Assembly (NCBI RefSeq): GCF_026013645.1
Contig: NZ_CP110224.1
Coordinates: 1,178,001-1,242,000 of the forward strand
DNA: 64,000 bases
Direction: 5' to 3'
Origin: Virgibacillus natechei
GTDB lineage: Bacteria; Bacillota; Bacilli; Bacillales; Amphibacillaceae
In this document: positions 43,527-52,826 of the stretch, piece after piece
Layout: each line of letters begins with the position of its first letter
Numbering within the stretch: position 1 is the stretch's first letter
Position numbers and translations under genes: made by a program
Notes under the pieces: model-generated
What the model saw: the letters and a program-made list of their open reading frames with translations, nothing else
What the model was told of the DNA's origin: nothing
Database searches by the model: none

Positions 43527-44720
43527 ATGGGTGTGTTACAATTTTCGGTTTTGGAATATCAAAAGAGGTTAATGAAAACAAAACAACGGATGGCAGCTGA
43601 TGGAATTGATGTTTTGCTAGTGACAGATCCAGCAAACATGAATTATTTAAGTGGTTATGATGCTTGGTCCTTTTATGTACATCAGCTGCTAATCGTTATG
43701 ATAGATGAGGAACAGCCGTACTGGATTGGTCGAGGCTTAGATGCGAATGCAGCGAGGCATACCAGTTGGTTGGATGAAGATCATATTCTTCCATATGCAG
43801 ATCATTATGTACAATCAACGATTAGACATCCAATGGACTTTGTTTCTGACTTTTTAAAAGAAAGAAAGCGGGATAAACAGGTTATTGCAATGGAGCTTGA
43901 CGCCTATTATTTTACAGCCAAATCTTATCTTAAATTAGCTAATAATTTGCTCGATTCCAAATTTAAGGATGGAACCAATCTGGTTAATTGGATTCGAATT
44001 ATAAAATCAGATCAGGAAATAGCCTATATAAAAAAAGCTGCTCAAATTTCTGAAAAGGCGATGGGAGTTGCGTATGAAGCGCTTAATGAAGGTGTTAGGG
44101 AAAGTGATGTCGTTGCCGAAATTTCCCATGCGCAAATCAGTGGAACGGAGGAATTCGGTGGGGATTATCCATCTATTGTTCCATTAATACCAACCGGGGA
44201 AAAGACATCTGCCTGCCATTTAACGTGGACAGACGACGTATTTAAGGCAGGGGACCCTGTGATTATTGAGTTGTCTGGATGCTATCAGCGTTACCATTCT
44301 CCACTGGCTCGAACAGCAGTAGTTGGTTCCCCGAGTGAAGAAATGAGGCATTTGGGTGATGTTGTTGTGGAAGGGGTTAATAGTGCTTTGGATGTCGTTA
44401 AACCAGGTATAACATGTGAAGAGGTAGAATTGGCATGGCGAAATTCAATTGAAAGAAATGGTATTAAAAAAGAGTCTCGAATTGGATATTCTGTAGGGCT
44501 TAATTATCCGCCTGACTGGGGAGAGCACACCGCAAGTTTACGTCCGGGAGATCGTACCGTATTGGAACCTAATATGACGTTTCATATGATACCAACAATT
44601 GATATAGGGCATGCGGGTATGGAAATTAGTGAGTCGTTCAGGGTGACAGAAACAGGATTTGAAAAACTTAATAACTTTCCACAGGAACTTTACGTTAAAC
44701 CAAATATTCGCTTGGCATAG
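43527..44720 (+). CDS. doeA: Ectoine hydrolase (creatinase/M24-like)
   Basis: 397 residues, the size of DoeA/EutD. An N-terminal creatinase domain (about 10-150: GIDVLLVTDPANMNYLSGYDAWSFYVHQ) precedes an M24 pita-bread fold. DoeA-specific text includes HYVQSTIRHPMDF, FGGDYPSIVPLIPTGE, GYSVGLNYPPDWGEHTASL and RPGDRT. As in creatinase, the paired metal-binding Asp of M24 peptidases are not conserved (IIELSGCYQRYHSPLART), so a metal-free hydrolysis is expected. It opens the ectoine ring to N-acetyl-diaminobutyrate; hydroxyectoine gives the hydroxy analogue. ATG 43527 is close to AAGGGAAGGG; a GTG at 43533 is possible. Confidence 0.88.
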   Translation: MGVLQFSVLEYQKRLMKTKQRMAADGIDVLLVTDPANMNYLSGYDAWSFYVHQLLIVMIDEEQPYWIGRGLDANAARHTSWLDEDHILPYADHYVQSTIRHPMDFVSDFLKERKRDKQVIAMELDAYYFTAKSYLKLANNLLDSKFKDGTNLVNWIRIIKSDQEIAYIKKAAQISEKAMGVAYEALNEGVRESDVVAEISHAQISGTEEFGGDYPSIVPLIPTGEKTSACHLTWTDDVFKAGDPVIIELSGCYQRYHSPLARTAVVGSPSEEMRHLGDVVVEGVNSALDVVKPGITCEEVELAWRNSIERNGIKKESRIGYSVGLNYPPDWGEHTASLRPGDRTVLEPNMTFHMIPTIDIGHAGMEISESFRVTETGFEKLNNFPQELYVKPNIRLA

Positions 44721-44746
44721 GATGGAAAGTGAAAAAGATTGAGAGG

Positions 44747-44782
44747 TAAGCGTAAAGACAGTATTAACTGCCTTTATGCTTA
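44747..44782. terminator. Bidirectional terminator between doeA and the hydroxyacid dehydrogenase
   Basis: Fifteen-bp arms with two G-T pairs (TAAGCGTAAAGACAG against CTGCCTTTATGCTTA). It overlaps the stop of the minus-strand gene. Confidence 0.7.
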
Positions 44783-45756
44783 TCCGGCCAAACATCTGGA
44801 TTGATGAGATTTGGTGGTTTTTCTCCATGTATTCCTTTTTCCAAATTAGTTGCCGCAAGTTCCGACATCTTCAATTCTGTCTCATGAGTGGAAGATCCGA
44901 TATGTGGCAAGGTGACCGTATTTTTCATTTTGAGTAGTGGATTGTCCGTTTCCGTTGGTTCATTCTCAAATACGTCTAATCCTGCTGCAGTAATTTCGCC
45001 ATTTGTAAGAGCGTCAATTAAGTCCTGCTCGACAATTGTTTTTCCTCTGGATCCATTAATGAATATTGCGGATTCCTTCATTAACTGGAATTCCCTTTTA
45101 CCAATAAGTCTCTCTGTTTCTGGAGTTAATGGGGTCATAAGGCAAACAAAATCAGATTGACTAAGTAGCTCATCAAGGTCAGAATACGTTGCGTTATATG
45201 TTTCTTCTACCTCTGGTTTTCTGCTACGGCTATGGTAAACAATATCCATATCGAAACCAAAATGAGCCCGTTGTGCGATTGCTTGACCAATTCGTCCCAT
45301 TCCGATAATCCCCAACACTTTATGGTGAACGTTTATACCAAAGTGCTCTGGTTCGATTGATTGGACCCATTCTCCATTTTTAACAAAGTGATCTAACTCC
45401 GGGATTCGTCTGGCTGTAGCGATAAGAAGTCCGAAGATGGTATCAGCTACTGTATCTGTTAGGATGCCTGGTGTGTTGGTTGCCATAATATTTCGTTTGC
45501 TTAATTGCTCAATATCCAAGTTATTGTGCCCAACAGAGACGTTGCTGACAATTTTAAGGTTGGGTGCTTTTTCCAGTAAATCTTTGTTTACATTTAAGTC
45601 TAAACCGATAATTCCTTCTGCCTGATCTAATTGTTTCAAGAATTCAGGATCTGTAGTAGGATCAATATTTTTAAAGAATTGAACATCATATTTTTTTTGT
45701 AAATCTTTTAGTACAGGCTTCTCTACACGTTCATAAGCGATAATTTTTTTCTTCAA
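44764..45756 (-). CDS. D-2-hydroxyacid dehydrogenase (glyoxylate/hydroxypyruvate reductase type)
   Basis: 330 residues. The NAD(P) motif is LGIIGMGRIGQAIAQRA, followed at the end of the second strand by HSRSRKPEVE, whose Arg residues suggest NADPH preference. The catalytic Arg is in INGSRGKTIVEQ, the Glu in VFENEPTE and the His in LPHIGSSTHE. It reduces 2-keto acids such as glyoxylate, hydroxypyruvate or 2-ketogluconate. It is divergent from the GntR gene and convergent with doeA, so it shares the regulatory gap containing the TGTCGACA operator. A role on a keto acid formed from (hydroxy)ectoine carbon is inference. Confidence 0.9.
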   Translation of the reverse strand: MKKKIIAYERVEKPVLKDLQKKYDVQFFKNIDPTTDPEFLKQLDQAEGIIGLDLNVNKDLLEKAPNLKIVSNVSVGHNNLDIEQLSKRNIMATNTPGILTDTVADTIFGLLIATARRIPELDHFVKNGEWVQSIEPEHFGINVHHKVLGIIGMGRIGQAIAQRAHFGFDMDIVYHSRSRKPEVEETYNATYSDLDELLSQSDFVCLMTPLTPETERLIGKREFQLMKESAIFINGSRGKTIVEQDLIDALTNGEITAAGLDVFENEPTETDNPLLKMKNTVTLPHIGSSTHETELKMSELAATNLEKGIHGEKPPNLINPDVWPDKHKGS

Positions 45757-45840
45757 TTGTAGCCCCCATTTCTAAATCTTGATTACTATCAAAATAGCTA
45801 TAAATGTTTGAGAAGTCAACTTAAAAAGATAATTAATTAA

Positions 45841-45893
45841 TTGACAATTTGAAATTAATTAATTATGATGTAGATACAATGATTGTCGACAAT
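45841..45893 (+). promoter_or_regulatory. Promoter plus GntR operator before the regulator and catabolic operon
   Basis: TTGACA-N17-TATGAT (45841-45869) is followed after 14 bases by the core TGTCGACA, part of the perfect 12-bp palindrome ATTGTCGACAAT (45882-45893). A FadR-type regulator bound here would sit on the start site and first transcribed bases. The match to 43165-43216 is close. Confidence 0.8.
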
Positions 45894-45955
45894 CGGCAAT
45901 AAACTTAAAAAGATAAAAACATAAAATTTAATTATATAAAAGGGGTGTTTAACAT

Positions 45956-46615
45956 ATGGTGGATGAGGATACATTTATATTACAGAAGCCGTTAAGTGAA
46001 CTGATTGCCGAGCAGCTTAGACAGCGTATTTGGGATAGGGAGGTTGAATTTGGAGAGCGATTACTTGAAGTTGAGCTGGCAGAAACATTTGAAGTTAGTC
46101 GCAGTACACTTCGAGAAGCATTGAAGATTCTTGAACAGGAGGGATTGGTGATAAGCAAAGCCCGAAAAGGAACGTATGTAGCACAATTTTCCAATAAGGA
46201 TCTTGAGGAGATCATTGAATTTCGAAAATTAATAGAGGCACATGCCTTTACAGATGCACTCCCTTATCTGAAAGCGGATCAATTTGAAGATCTGAAAGGT
46301 ATTATAACCCAAATGAAATCAGAAGTAACAAACAAAAACTGGAATCAGCTGTTTGATCTTGATATGCAATTTCATAGTTATATCGTTAACCTTAGCGGAA
46401 ATTCGAGAATTATTAAGATCTACGACTCCATTCAAGTACAAATCAGAGCTTATCTCGTGCATCTGGATCAATATTACTCTAGCCCTCAAGCGTTCTATGA
46501 TGAACATAAGGAATTACTCGACGCCTTATTGACTAAAGATGTTCAAATCGTTAAGGAACGAGTCAGGGATCATATTGCATACGTCGGGGAGAATTTACTC
46601 GGTGTAAAACAATAA
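45956..46615 (+). CDS. GntR-family regulator, FadR/FCD subfamily
   Basis: 219 residues. The winged helix (about 12-75: LSELIAEQLRQRIWDRE, ETFEVSRSTLREALKILEQEGL) is followed by the all-helical FCD effector domain (about 85-210). Metal/ligand residues Asp and His in LFDLDMQFH, and His in DEHKELL and VRDHI, are in place. FCD regulators usually repress catabolic genes and release DNA when an organic or amino acid binds. It is the first gene after its own operator and 29 bases before the transaminase, so it is probably autoregulated and controls both (hydroxy)ectoine gene groups. It differs from the MocR-type EnuR regulator usual in proteobacterial ectoine clusters. Confidence 0.92.
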   Translation: MVDEDTFILQKPLSELIAEQLRQRIWDREVEFGERLLEVELAETFEVSRSTLREALKILEQEGLVISKARKGTYVAQFSNKDLEEIIEFRKLIEAHAFTDALPYLKADQFEDLKGIITQMKSEVTNKNWNQLFDLDMQFHSYIVNLSGNSRIIKIYDSIQVQIRAYLVHLDQYYSSPQAFYDEHKELLDALLTKDVQIVKERVRDHIAYVGENLLGVKQ

Positions 46616-46643
46616 ATAACTTTAAAATGGGAGGCCAACTCAA

Positions 46644-47996
46644 ATGAATAAAAAATTTGCTAACGTTCAAACGGAATTACCAGGACCAAAGGCAAAGGAA
46701 TTACTGGATAGAAGGCATGCGATCGTACCAGATGCGGTTGGTTATGGGATTCCAACATTTGTAGATTCGGCAAAAGGGGCTTTACTAAAAGATGTGGACG
46801 GAAATGAGTTTATTGACTTTGCAGGTGCGATTGGAACGATAAATGCTGGTCATAGTCATGAAACGGTTACGGATGCCTTACATGATCAGATTGATCGTTA
46901 TATTCATACGGGATTTAATGTCATGATGTATGATCCTTATATTGAATTGGCAGAAAAGATAGCGAAACTGGCTCCAGGGAGTTTTGATAAGAAAGTGATG
47001 TTCCTAAACAGTGGAGCGGAAGCAGTGGAAAATGCGGTGAAAATCGCCCGCAAGTATACGAAGCGTCAGGCAGTTGTTTCGTTTGCTGGAGGTTTCCATG
47101 GGAGAACATTGATGACGATGTCCTTAACTGGGAAGGTAAAACCATTCAAGTACGAATATGGTCCATTTGCGCCAGAAGTATACCGGGCAGCCTATCCTTA
47201 TTTCTATCGTCGACCGGAAACAATGAGTGAGGAGGAATACTCGCAATTTTTATTAGATGAAATGGAAGACTTTTTTATTAAAGAAGTGGCTCCAGAACAA
47301 GTCGCTGCTGTTATTATGGAACCTGTACAAGGAGAAAGCGGCTTCATTATTCCGGATAAAGCTTTTGTTCAGGGGATTAGTGAATTATGTAAGAAACATG
47401 GAATACTTCTTATAGCTGATGAGATACAAACAGGCTTTGGGCGGACAGGAAAATATTTTGCTATGGAGCATTTTGGAGTGGAACCAGATTTAATTACTGT
47501 TTCCAAATCAATGGCAGCAGGGTTACCAATTAGTGGTGTGATTGGCCGAAAAGAAGTCATGAACGACGCAAATGCAGGTGAACTGGGTGGAACGTACGCA
47601 GGAAGTCCGCTTGGCTGTCGGGCTGGTCTTGCTGTACTTGAAGTAATGGAAAAGGAAAACTTAAATGCACGTGCAGACGTGATAGGTCAACAAGTTATGA
47701 CAACGTTTAAGCATTTGTATGATCGTTTTGATGTGATCGGGGAAGTTAGGGGTCTCGGTGCTATGTGCGCAATGGAATTTGTTAAAGATCGGAAAAGCAA
47801 AACGCCGGATAAACAAGTAACCGATCAAATTTTCAAAGAAGCACAAAGACGTGGTGTCGTTGCACTCAAAGCAGGGGTTCATGATAATGTTCTACGCTTG
47901 CTCATGCCACTCGTGATAACAGATGAGCAACTGAAAGAAGGGTTAGAGATACTAGAAGAATCAATTGAAGCAGTGCTCGCAGTAAGTGCAAAATAA
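46644..47996 (+). CDS. Class III transaminase (GabT/DoeD-like)
   Basis: 450 residues. The Schiff-base Lys288 is in VSKSMAAGLP, the PLP Asp in LIADEIQTGFGRTG, and NSGAEAVENAVKIARKYT and GGFHGRT are cofactor contacts. By sequence it reads as a 4-aminobutyrate:2-oxoglutarate transaminase. In this setting it is a good candidate for the diaminobutyrate 4-transaminase (DoeD role), giving aspartate semialdehyde, or its 3-hydroxy analogue from hydroxyectoine. GGGAGG lies 10 bases upstream. A dehydrogenase for the semialdehyde product follows at once. GABA use (gabT-gabD) is the alternative. Confidence 0.88.
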   Translation: MNKKFANVQTELPGPKAKELLDRRHAIVPDAVGYGIPTFVDSAKGALLKDVDGNEFIDFAGAIGTINAGHSHETVTDALHDQIDRYIHTGFNVMMYDPYIELAEKIAKLAPGSFDKKVMFLNSGAEAVENAVKIARKYTKRQAVVSFAGGFHGRTLMTMSLTGKVKPFKYEYGPFAPEVYRAAYPYFYRRPETMSEEEYSQFLLDEMEDFFIKEVAPEQVAAVIMEPVQGESGFIIPDKAFVQGISELCKKHGILLIADEIQTGFGRTGKYFAMEHFGVEPDLITVSKSMAAGLPISGVIGRKEVMNDANAGELGGTYAGSPLGCRAGLAVLEVMEKENLNARADVIGQQVMTTFKHLYDRFDVIGEVRGLGAMCAMEFVKDRKSKTPDKQVTDQIFKEAQRRGVVALKAGVHDNVLRLLMPLVITDEQLKEGLEILEESIEAVLAVSAK

Positions 47997-48049
47997 TGAA
48001 CAAAAAGCGCAGGTCGCGAAAAATACGTTAGGATATGGAGGGTCAACAA

Positions 48050-49483
48050 ATGACAAAGCACTATTTGATGCATATAAATGGTTTATCAGTAGGTGAAAAT
48101 TTGGAAACATTGGATATTACGAATCCGGCAAATAATGAAATAGTTGGTACGGTGCCAGTTGGCGGGGAAGCAGAAGCCATACAAGCAATAGATGCAGCGG
48201 ATGAATCTCTTGAAGAATGGTCCGGGTTGACTGCATATGATCGGGCGAGTTATTTAAAGAGGTTCCATCAGCTCATGTTAGACAATCAGGAAGACCTTGC
48301 GCGTACGATGACGATTGAAATGGGGAAACCTATTAATGAGTCAAGAGGTGAAGTAAAGTATGCTGCTAGCTTCATAGAATGGTATGCGGAGGAGGGAAAG
48401 CGTGTATACGGAGAAACAATTCCTTCACATGCGACAGCCAAACGGCTTCAAGTATGGAAGAAGCCAATCGGTGTTGTAGCAGCTATTACGCCATGGAATT
48501 TTCCGGCAGCGATGTTAACACGTAAAATGGGTCCTGCGTTAGCTGCAGGTTGCACGATTGTAATTAAACCGTCGAGCGAAAGTCCGTTAACCGCCATTAA
48601 AATGATGCAACTATGTGAAGAAGCGGGATTCCCTAAAGGTGTTATTAATTTGGTTACAGGATCATCCTCAAAAATAGCAAAAGCTGTTATGGAAAGCGAA
48701 AAGGTTCGGAAGTTAACATTTACTGGTTCTACTGAAGTTGGGAAACTTCTAATTAAGCAAAGTGCTGAAAATGTTAAGAATCTATCGTTGGAACTTGGTG
48801 GTCATGCACCGCTGATTGTATTGGATGATGCGAATGTTGATGTTGCTGTGAAAGGTGTGATGGCTTCTAAATTCAGGAATGCTGGGCAGACATGTATTTG
48901 TGCCAATCGAGTTTACGTTCAATCGGGTATCTATGATGAATTCGTAAACAAGTTTGCCGAAGCAGTAAAAGCACTGAAAGTTGGAAATGGTGAGGACGAC
49001 TCGGTTGATGTTGGGCCTTTAATCAATGAATCTGGATTAGAAAAAGTAAATCATCATGTCGAGGATGCTGTAAATAAAGGAGCTACGATTGTTACTGGTG
49101 GAGAAGCACAAACAAATGATGGTGGTGTCTTTTACACACCAACTGTAATTGGAAATGTCGATTCATCAATGGTTATCATGCAAGAAGAAACCTTTGGCCC
49201 TGTAGCACCTGTACAAAAGATAGAATCAGAGAAAGAAGCAATCACTTTAGCAAACAACTCGCCATACGGATTGGCAGCCTATGTGTTTACAGAAAACGTT
49301 GCTAAGGGTACCCGTGTAATTGAGAAGTTAGATTATGGAATTGTCGGATGGAATGATGGTGCACCTTCAGCAGCTCAAGTTCCTTTTGGTGGCATGAAAG
49401 AAAGTGGTATTGGTCGAGAAGGAGGACGTTACGGAATTGAAGCATTTCTAGAGACGCAGTACGTGTCCATAGGAATGGAGTAA
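48050..49483 (+). CDS. Semialdehyde dehydrogenase (GabD/DoeC-like)
   Basis: 477 residues from ATG 48050 (GGAGGG 8 bases upstream); an in-frame ATG 15 bases earlier overlaps that site. Catalytic Cys282 is in NAGQTCICANR, the base Glu in LSLELGGHAPL, and WNFPAAMLTRK and PFGGMKESGIGREGG are also present. These features are those of the succinate-semialdehyde dehydrogenase branch. After the transaminase it would oxidise aspartate semialdehyde to aspartate (DoeC role) or hydroxyaspartate semialdehyde to hydroxyaspartate. Succinate semialdehyde remains the default family substrate. Confidence 0.88.
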   Translation: MTKHYLMHINGLSVGENLETLDITNPANNEIVGTVPVGGEAEAIQAIDAADESLEEWSGLTAYDRASYLKRFHQLMLDNQEDLARTMTIEMGKPINESRGEVKYAASFIEWYAEEGKRVYGETIPSHATAKRLQVWKKPIGVVAAITPWNFPAAMLTRKMGPALAAGCTIVIKPSSESPLTAIKMMQLCEEAGFPKGVINLVTGSSSKIAKAVMESEKVRKLTFTGSTEVGKLLIKQSAENVKNLSLELGGHAPLIVLDDANVDVAVKGVMASKFRNAGQTCICANRVYVQSGIYDEFVNKFAEAVKALKVGNGEDDSVDVGPLINESGLEKVNHHVEDAVNKGATIVTGGEAQTNDGGVFYTPTVIGNVDSSMVIMQEETFGPVAPVQKIESEKEAITLANNSPYGLAAYVFTENVAKGTRVIEKLDYGIVGWNDGAPSAAQVPFGGMKESGIGREGGRYGIEAFLETQYVSIGME

Positions 49484-49566
49484 TCGAAAGGGTGCCTGAT
49501 AGGATTGAATGCGATCTCGTAGTCATAAGTTCAGAATCTGGATGATCTAAGGGGAGTGGTGTTCTT

Positions 49567-50766
49567 TTGGTAAGTCACCATAAAGAAATAACGATAAGAG
49601 CAGAAAAAATGGCTTCACAGTTGGTGCAGTGGCGCCGAACATTGCATAAGAATCCGGAATTAAGTTTTCAAGAAGTGGAAACGTCCCGAATGATCGCCCA
49701 GATTTTGGAGCAAATTCCAGGTATGCACGTGCAGGTGGAAGCAGGGTATCCTACTGCGGTAGTAGGTACCCTTTCATACGGGGAAGGGCCTACATTTGCG
49801 ATACGGGCGGATATCGATGCATTGCCGATTGAGGAAGAAAATTCTCATGATTACCAGTCACGATACGCAGGTGTCATGCATGCTTGTGGGCATGATGCAC
49901 ATACGGCAATCGGTTTGGGAGCAGCACATTTATTGAGTGAATCGTTTGAAAATGGGGGAATTCAGGGGACGGTTAAATTTCTGTTTCAACCTGCTGAGGA
50001 ACGTGCTGATGCGTATGGTTCAACAGGGGCTCCGTATATGATTCAAGCTGGGGTGCTGGATGATGTAGATGGAGTCATTGCACTTCATATGAGCCCAGAG
50101 GATCAATTGGGAGAAGTTCGAGTTCATGATGGTTATAGTATGGCGAATGTGGATGTATTTAAAGCAAAAATTAGCGGGACCGGCGGACATGGTGCATACC
50201 CGCATCAGGGGACAGACCCTATCTGGATGCTTGGTTCCGTGTTGCAGGCAGTATATGGGATTACGTCAAGACGATTATCTCCACTGGAATCTGGTGTAAT
50301 CAGCATTGGATCTATTTATACCGGTGTTGCTAGTAATGTGATTCCATCCGAAGTTGACATTCAAGGAACGATTCGCAGCTATCACCCCGATGTTCGTAAG
50401 GTCATGCATACTGAACTGGAAAAAGCTTTTTCGCTGGTCACGTTATTAGGTGGCGATTATCAATTAGAAATAATGCCTGAAGATCCCGCGCTAAAAAATG
50501 ACCCCGTAATCAACCAATTGATTGAAGGAGCCATTCAGGATCTTTATCCGAGCTTTCATGTATTGGATATTCCGTTTGGGCTCGGAGGAGAGGATTTCGC
50601 CCATATGACGGAAAAAGTACCAGGTGCCATGTTTTTTCTTGGTTGCGCAAAGGATGATGGAGAGGTCAGAAACCTGCACACTCCAAACTTTGACATTGAT
50701 GAGAAAAGCTTGCCAATTGGTTTGTCCATCCTAACCGAAACGGCGAGACGTTTTTTAAACAGATAG
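49567..50766 (+). CDS. M20D-family amidohydrolase (N-acyl amino acid deacylase)
   Basis: 399 residues with a TTG start 10 bases after GGGGAG. The metal site is MHACGHDAHTAIGLG, the catalytic Glu pair in FQPAEER, with a dimerisation domain (about 190-300, ISGTGGHGAYPHQGTDPI) and the final metal His near VRNLHTPNF. Proteins of this group remove acyl groups from amino acids. Ectoine hydrolase yields an N-acetylated diaminobutyrate, and the usual deacetylase DoeB (AspA/AstE-type) is absent from the window. This gene is the natural candidate to replace it. That substitution is inference. Confidence 0.88.
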   Translation: MVSHHKEITIRAEKMASQLVQWRRTLHKNPELSFQEVETSRMIAQILEQIPGMHVQVEAGYPTAVVGTLSYGEGPTFAIRADIDALPIEEENSHDYQSRYAGVMHACGHDAHTAIGLGAAHLLSESFENGGIQGTVKFLFQPAEERADAYGSTGAPYMIQAGVLDDVDGVIALHMSPEDQLGEVRVHDGYSMANVDVFKAKISGTGGHGAYPHQGTDPIWMLGSVLQAVYGITSRRLSPLESGVISIGSIYTGVASNVIPSEVDIQGTIRSYHPDVRKVMHTELEKAFSLVTLLGGDYQLEIMPEDPALKNDPVINQLIEGAIQDLYPSFHVLDIPFGLGGEDFAHMTEKVPGAMFFLGCAKDDGEVRNLHTPNFDIDEKSLPIGLSILTETARRFLNR

Positions 50767-50861
50767 GAAACGACCCTGGCCACGCTTTTGTAGCCACCAT
50801 CTACTATGAAAATGGAATAACAGGAAACTCAATCATATGCATGAGGTAAGGGAGGGGTACA

Positions 50862-51857
50862 GTGACCTCAGATGGCCAAGGAATCAAGACGGTTACCTTA
50901 ACAGACGTTCAGGAAGCCCATAAGCGGATTTCTCCAGTAGTGAAAAAGTCACCCCTGATTTATTCACCCGCATTGAGTGAATACACAGGAGCATCCGTTC
51001 ATTTGAAACTGGAGAATCTGAATGTTAGTGGGTCGTTTAAAATCAGGGGCGCAGCAAATAAAATGTTGAGCTTACCATTAGGTGAACAGAAACTTGGCGT
51101 TACAACTTTTTCGACAGGTAATTTTGGAATGAGTGTCGCCTATCTTGCCAAGCAGCTGGGAATCAAAGCAATTATTTGCATTTCCAATCGTGTGCCGAAA
51201 GCGAAAGTGGATTTGATTCAGGATCTAGGCGCACAGATAGAAATTGTTGGTCAGTCGCAAGATGATGCCGAGGAACGTTGTTACCAGTTGGAGAAAGAAC
51301 ATGGATTGACCGTGGTTCATCCGTTCGATGATCCTTATGTGATTGCTGGTCAAGGAACGATAGGCATGGAGTTGCTTGATGACTTGCCTAAGCTCGATAC
51401 GGTTATTGGAGGCCTTTCCGGTGGCGGATTGCATTCCGGAATGGGAGTTGCTTTAAAGACCAATGCTCCTAAGCTCCAACTTCTCGGCGTATCACCCATT
51501 CATGGGGCAACCATGTATGAAAGTATCAAGCGAGGATTCCCTATATCGGTAGAAGAACAGAATACCTTGGCTGATAGTTTGTTAGGAGGAATTGGGGAAA
51601 ACAATCAATATACGTTTCATATGGTTCAGCAATATGTGGATAAAATTATGCTGTTGGAAGAGATAGCAATAGCCGAAGGAATGGCTTTCATGTTAGAAAA
51701 GCATCGCATGATAATTGAAGGGGCGGCAGCATCTGGAATTGGAGCTATCTTAAATAAAAACGTTCCCTTAGGATCAGAGGTAGCCGTTATTATAAGTGGC
51801 TGCAGTGTAGATAATTCAACCGTAATGGACATAATGAATCAGAATCATACGAACTAG
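50862..51857 (+). CDS. PLP-dependent ammonia-lyase/dehydratase, EutB-like (threonine/hydroxyaspartate type)
   Basis: 331 residues with a GTG start after AGGGAGGGG. Fold type II: Lys60 in SGSFKIRGA binds PLP, STGNFGMSVAYLAK follows, and the tetraglycine-like phosphate loop is GGLSGGGLHSG. Relatives are threonine deaminase, serine racemase, threo-3-hydroxyaspartate ammonia-lyase and EutB of (hydroxy)ectoine clusters. The normal SGGNHAQ/GNH text is GNFGM here, a notable change at the substrate loop. In this cluster it may deaminate a 3-hydroxy-amino acid derived from hydroxyectoine. Confidence 0.87.
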   Translation: MTSDGQGIKTVTLTDVQEAHKRISPVVKKSPLIYSPALSEYTGASVHLKLENLNVSGSFKIRGAANKMLSLPLGEQKLGVTTFSTGNFGMSVAYLAKQLGIKAIICISNRVPKAKVDLIQDLGAQIEIVGQSQDDAEERCYQLEKEHGLTVVHPFDDPYVIAGQGTIGMELLDDLPKLDTVIGGLSGGGLHSGMGVALKTNAPKLQLLGVSPIHGATMYESIKRGFPISVEEQNTLADSLLGGIGENNQYTFHMVQQYVDKIMLLEEIAIAEGMAFMLEKHRMIIEGAAASGIGAILNKNVPLGSEVAVIISGCSVDNSTVMDIMNQNHTN

Positions 51858-51917
51858 TAAGTTGATAATGTTGTTGCAAAAAGGGAGAAATGCTTAAAAA
51901 GGTGAGGAGGCCTTCAT

Positions 51918-52766
51918 ATGAGTAAAATGTTATTTCAAGATCAACTCATCGAAAGAGATAACGTGGTTGATATAGAGGATCGAGGCTATCAATTCGGTGA
52001 TGGTGTCTATGAAGTAATTGGTGTATACGACAATAAAGCCTTTATGATGGATGAACATATGGAGCGATTGCAAAGAAGTGCGAGGGAAATCCAATTAGAA
52101 CTTCCATTTTCCATTGATGATTTTAAAAGTAATTTAGAGGAATTAAGAGCTGCTAATGAGTTGGTGGAAGGAATTATTTACCTGCAAGTTTCCAGAGGTG
52201 CTAGCTCCCGGTGGCATGAATTTCCTGCCTCGGATGTATCTCCCGTTATTGTTGCCTATACAAGAGCGGAAGAAAGACCGACCAAGGTAGAGGATGAAGG
52301 TGGGACCGCTGTACTCACAGAGGATATCCGTTGGTTGCGTTGTGATATTAAAACACTTAACTTACTTCCGAATGTATTGGCCAAACAAAAAGCTGTCGAA
52401 AATGGGGCTGTAGAAGCTATTCTTCACCGCGGAGACATTGTGACTGAAGCATGTGCATCCAATGTGTTTATGGTAAAAGACGGGGAAGTATATACGCATC
52501 CTGCAAATAATTATATTCTTAACGGTATTACCCGAATAAAAATAATTGAATTATGCGACGAGTTGGATATAAAGGTACATGAAGCGGCATTCACTGTTGA
52601 TGAACTGCTCGCGGCAGATGAAGTATTTGTTTCGGCAACAAAATCAGATATTATACCCATTTTAAAAGTAGGTGATCAAACGATTGGTAATGGCTCTCCA
52701 GGCGTAGTCACCTTACGTATTTTAGAAGAATTTCGCTCGCTTATACGAGAACTTACAAAGGCGTGA
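51918..52766 (+). CDS. dat: D-amino acid transaminase
   Basis: 282 residues, the family length. Fold type IV PLP enzyme: Lys145 in RCDIKTLNLLPNVLAK is the Schiff-base lysine at exactly the standard position. IEDRGYQFGDGVYEV at the start and VFMVKDGEVYTHPANNYILNGITR are characteristic. It moves amino groups between D-amino acids and 2-keto acids. GGAGG precedes the ATG. In Bacillus it normally makes D-glutamate for peptidoglycan; here its place between a PLP lyase and an alanine racemase inside a catabolic run suggests use on D-amino acids formed there. Confidence 0.93.
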   Translation: MSKMLFQDQLIERDNVVDIEDRGYQFGDGVYEVIGVYDNKAFMMDEHMERLQRSAREIQLELPFSIDDFKSNLEELRAANELVEGIIYLQVSRGASSRWHEFPASDVSPVIVAYTRAEERPTKVEDEGGTAVLTEDIRWLRCDIKTLNLLPNVLAKQKAVENGAVEAILHRGDIVTEACASNVFMVKDGEVYTHPANNYILNGITRIKIIELCDELDIKVHEAAFTVDELLAADEVFVSATKSDIIPILKVGDQTIGNGSPGVVTLRILEEFRSLIRELTKA

Positions 52767-52826
52767 TAGATCTTACTATTTGATGAACGAAAAACGGTTA
52801 GGCAGACGTATTGGAGGGATGTTATT

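Noticed and set aside
46644..49483. Simple gabT-gabD operon for GABA use
   Set aside because: Not excluded by sequence. The shared operator with doeA and the flanking EutB-like and deacylase genes make an ectoine role more likely, so it is kept as the alternative in the gene entries.
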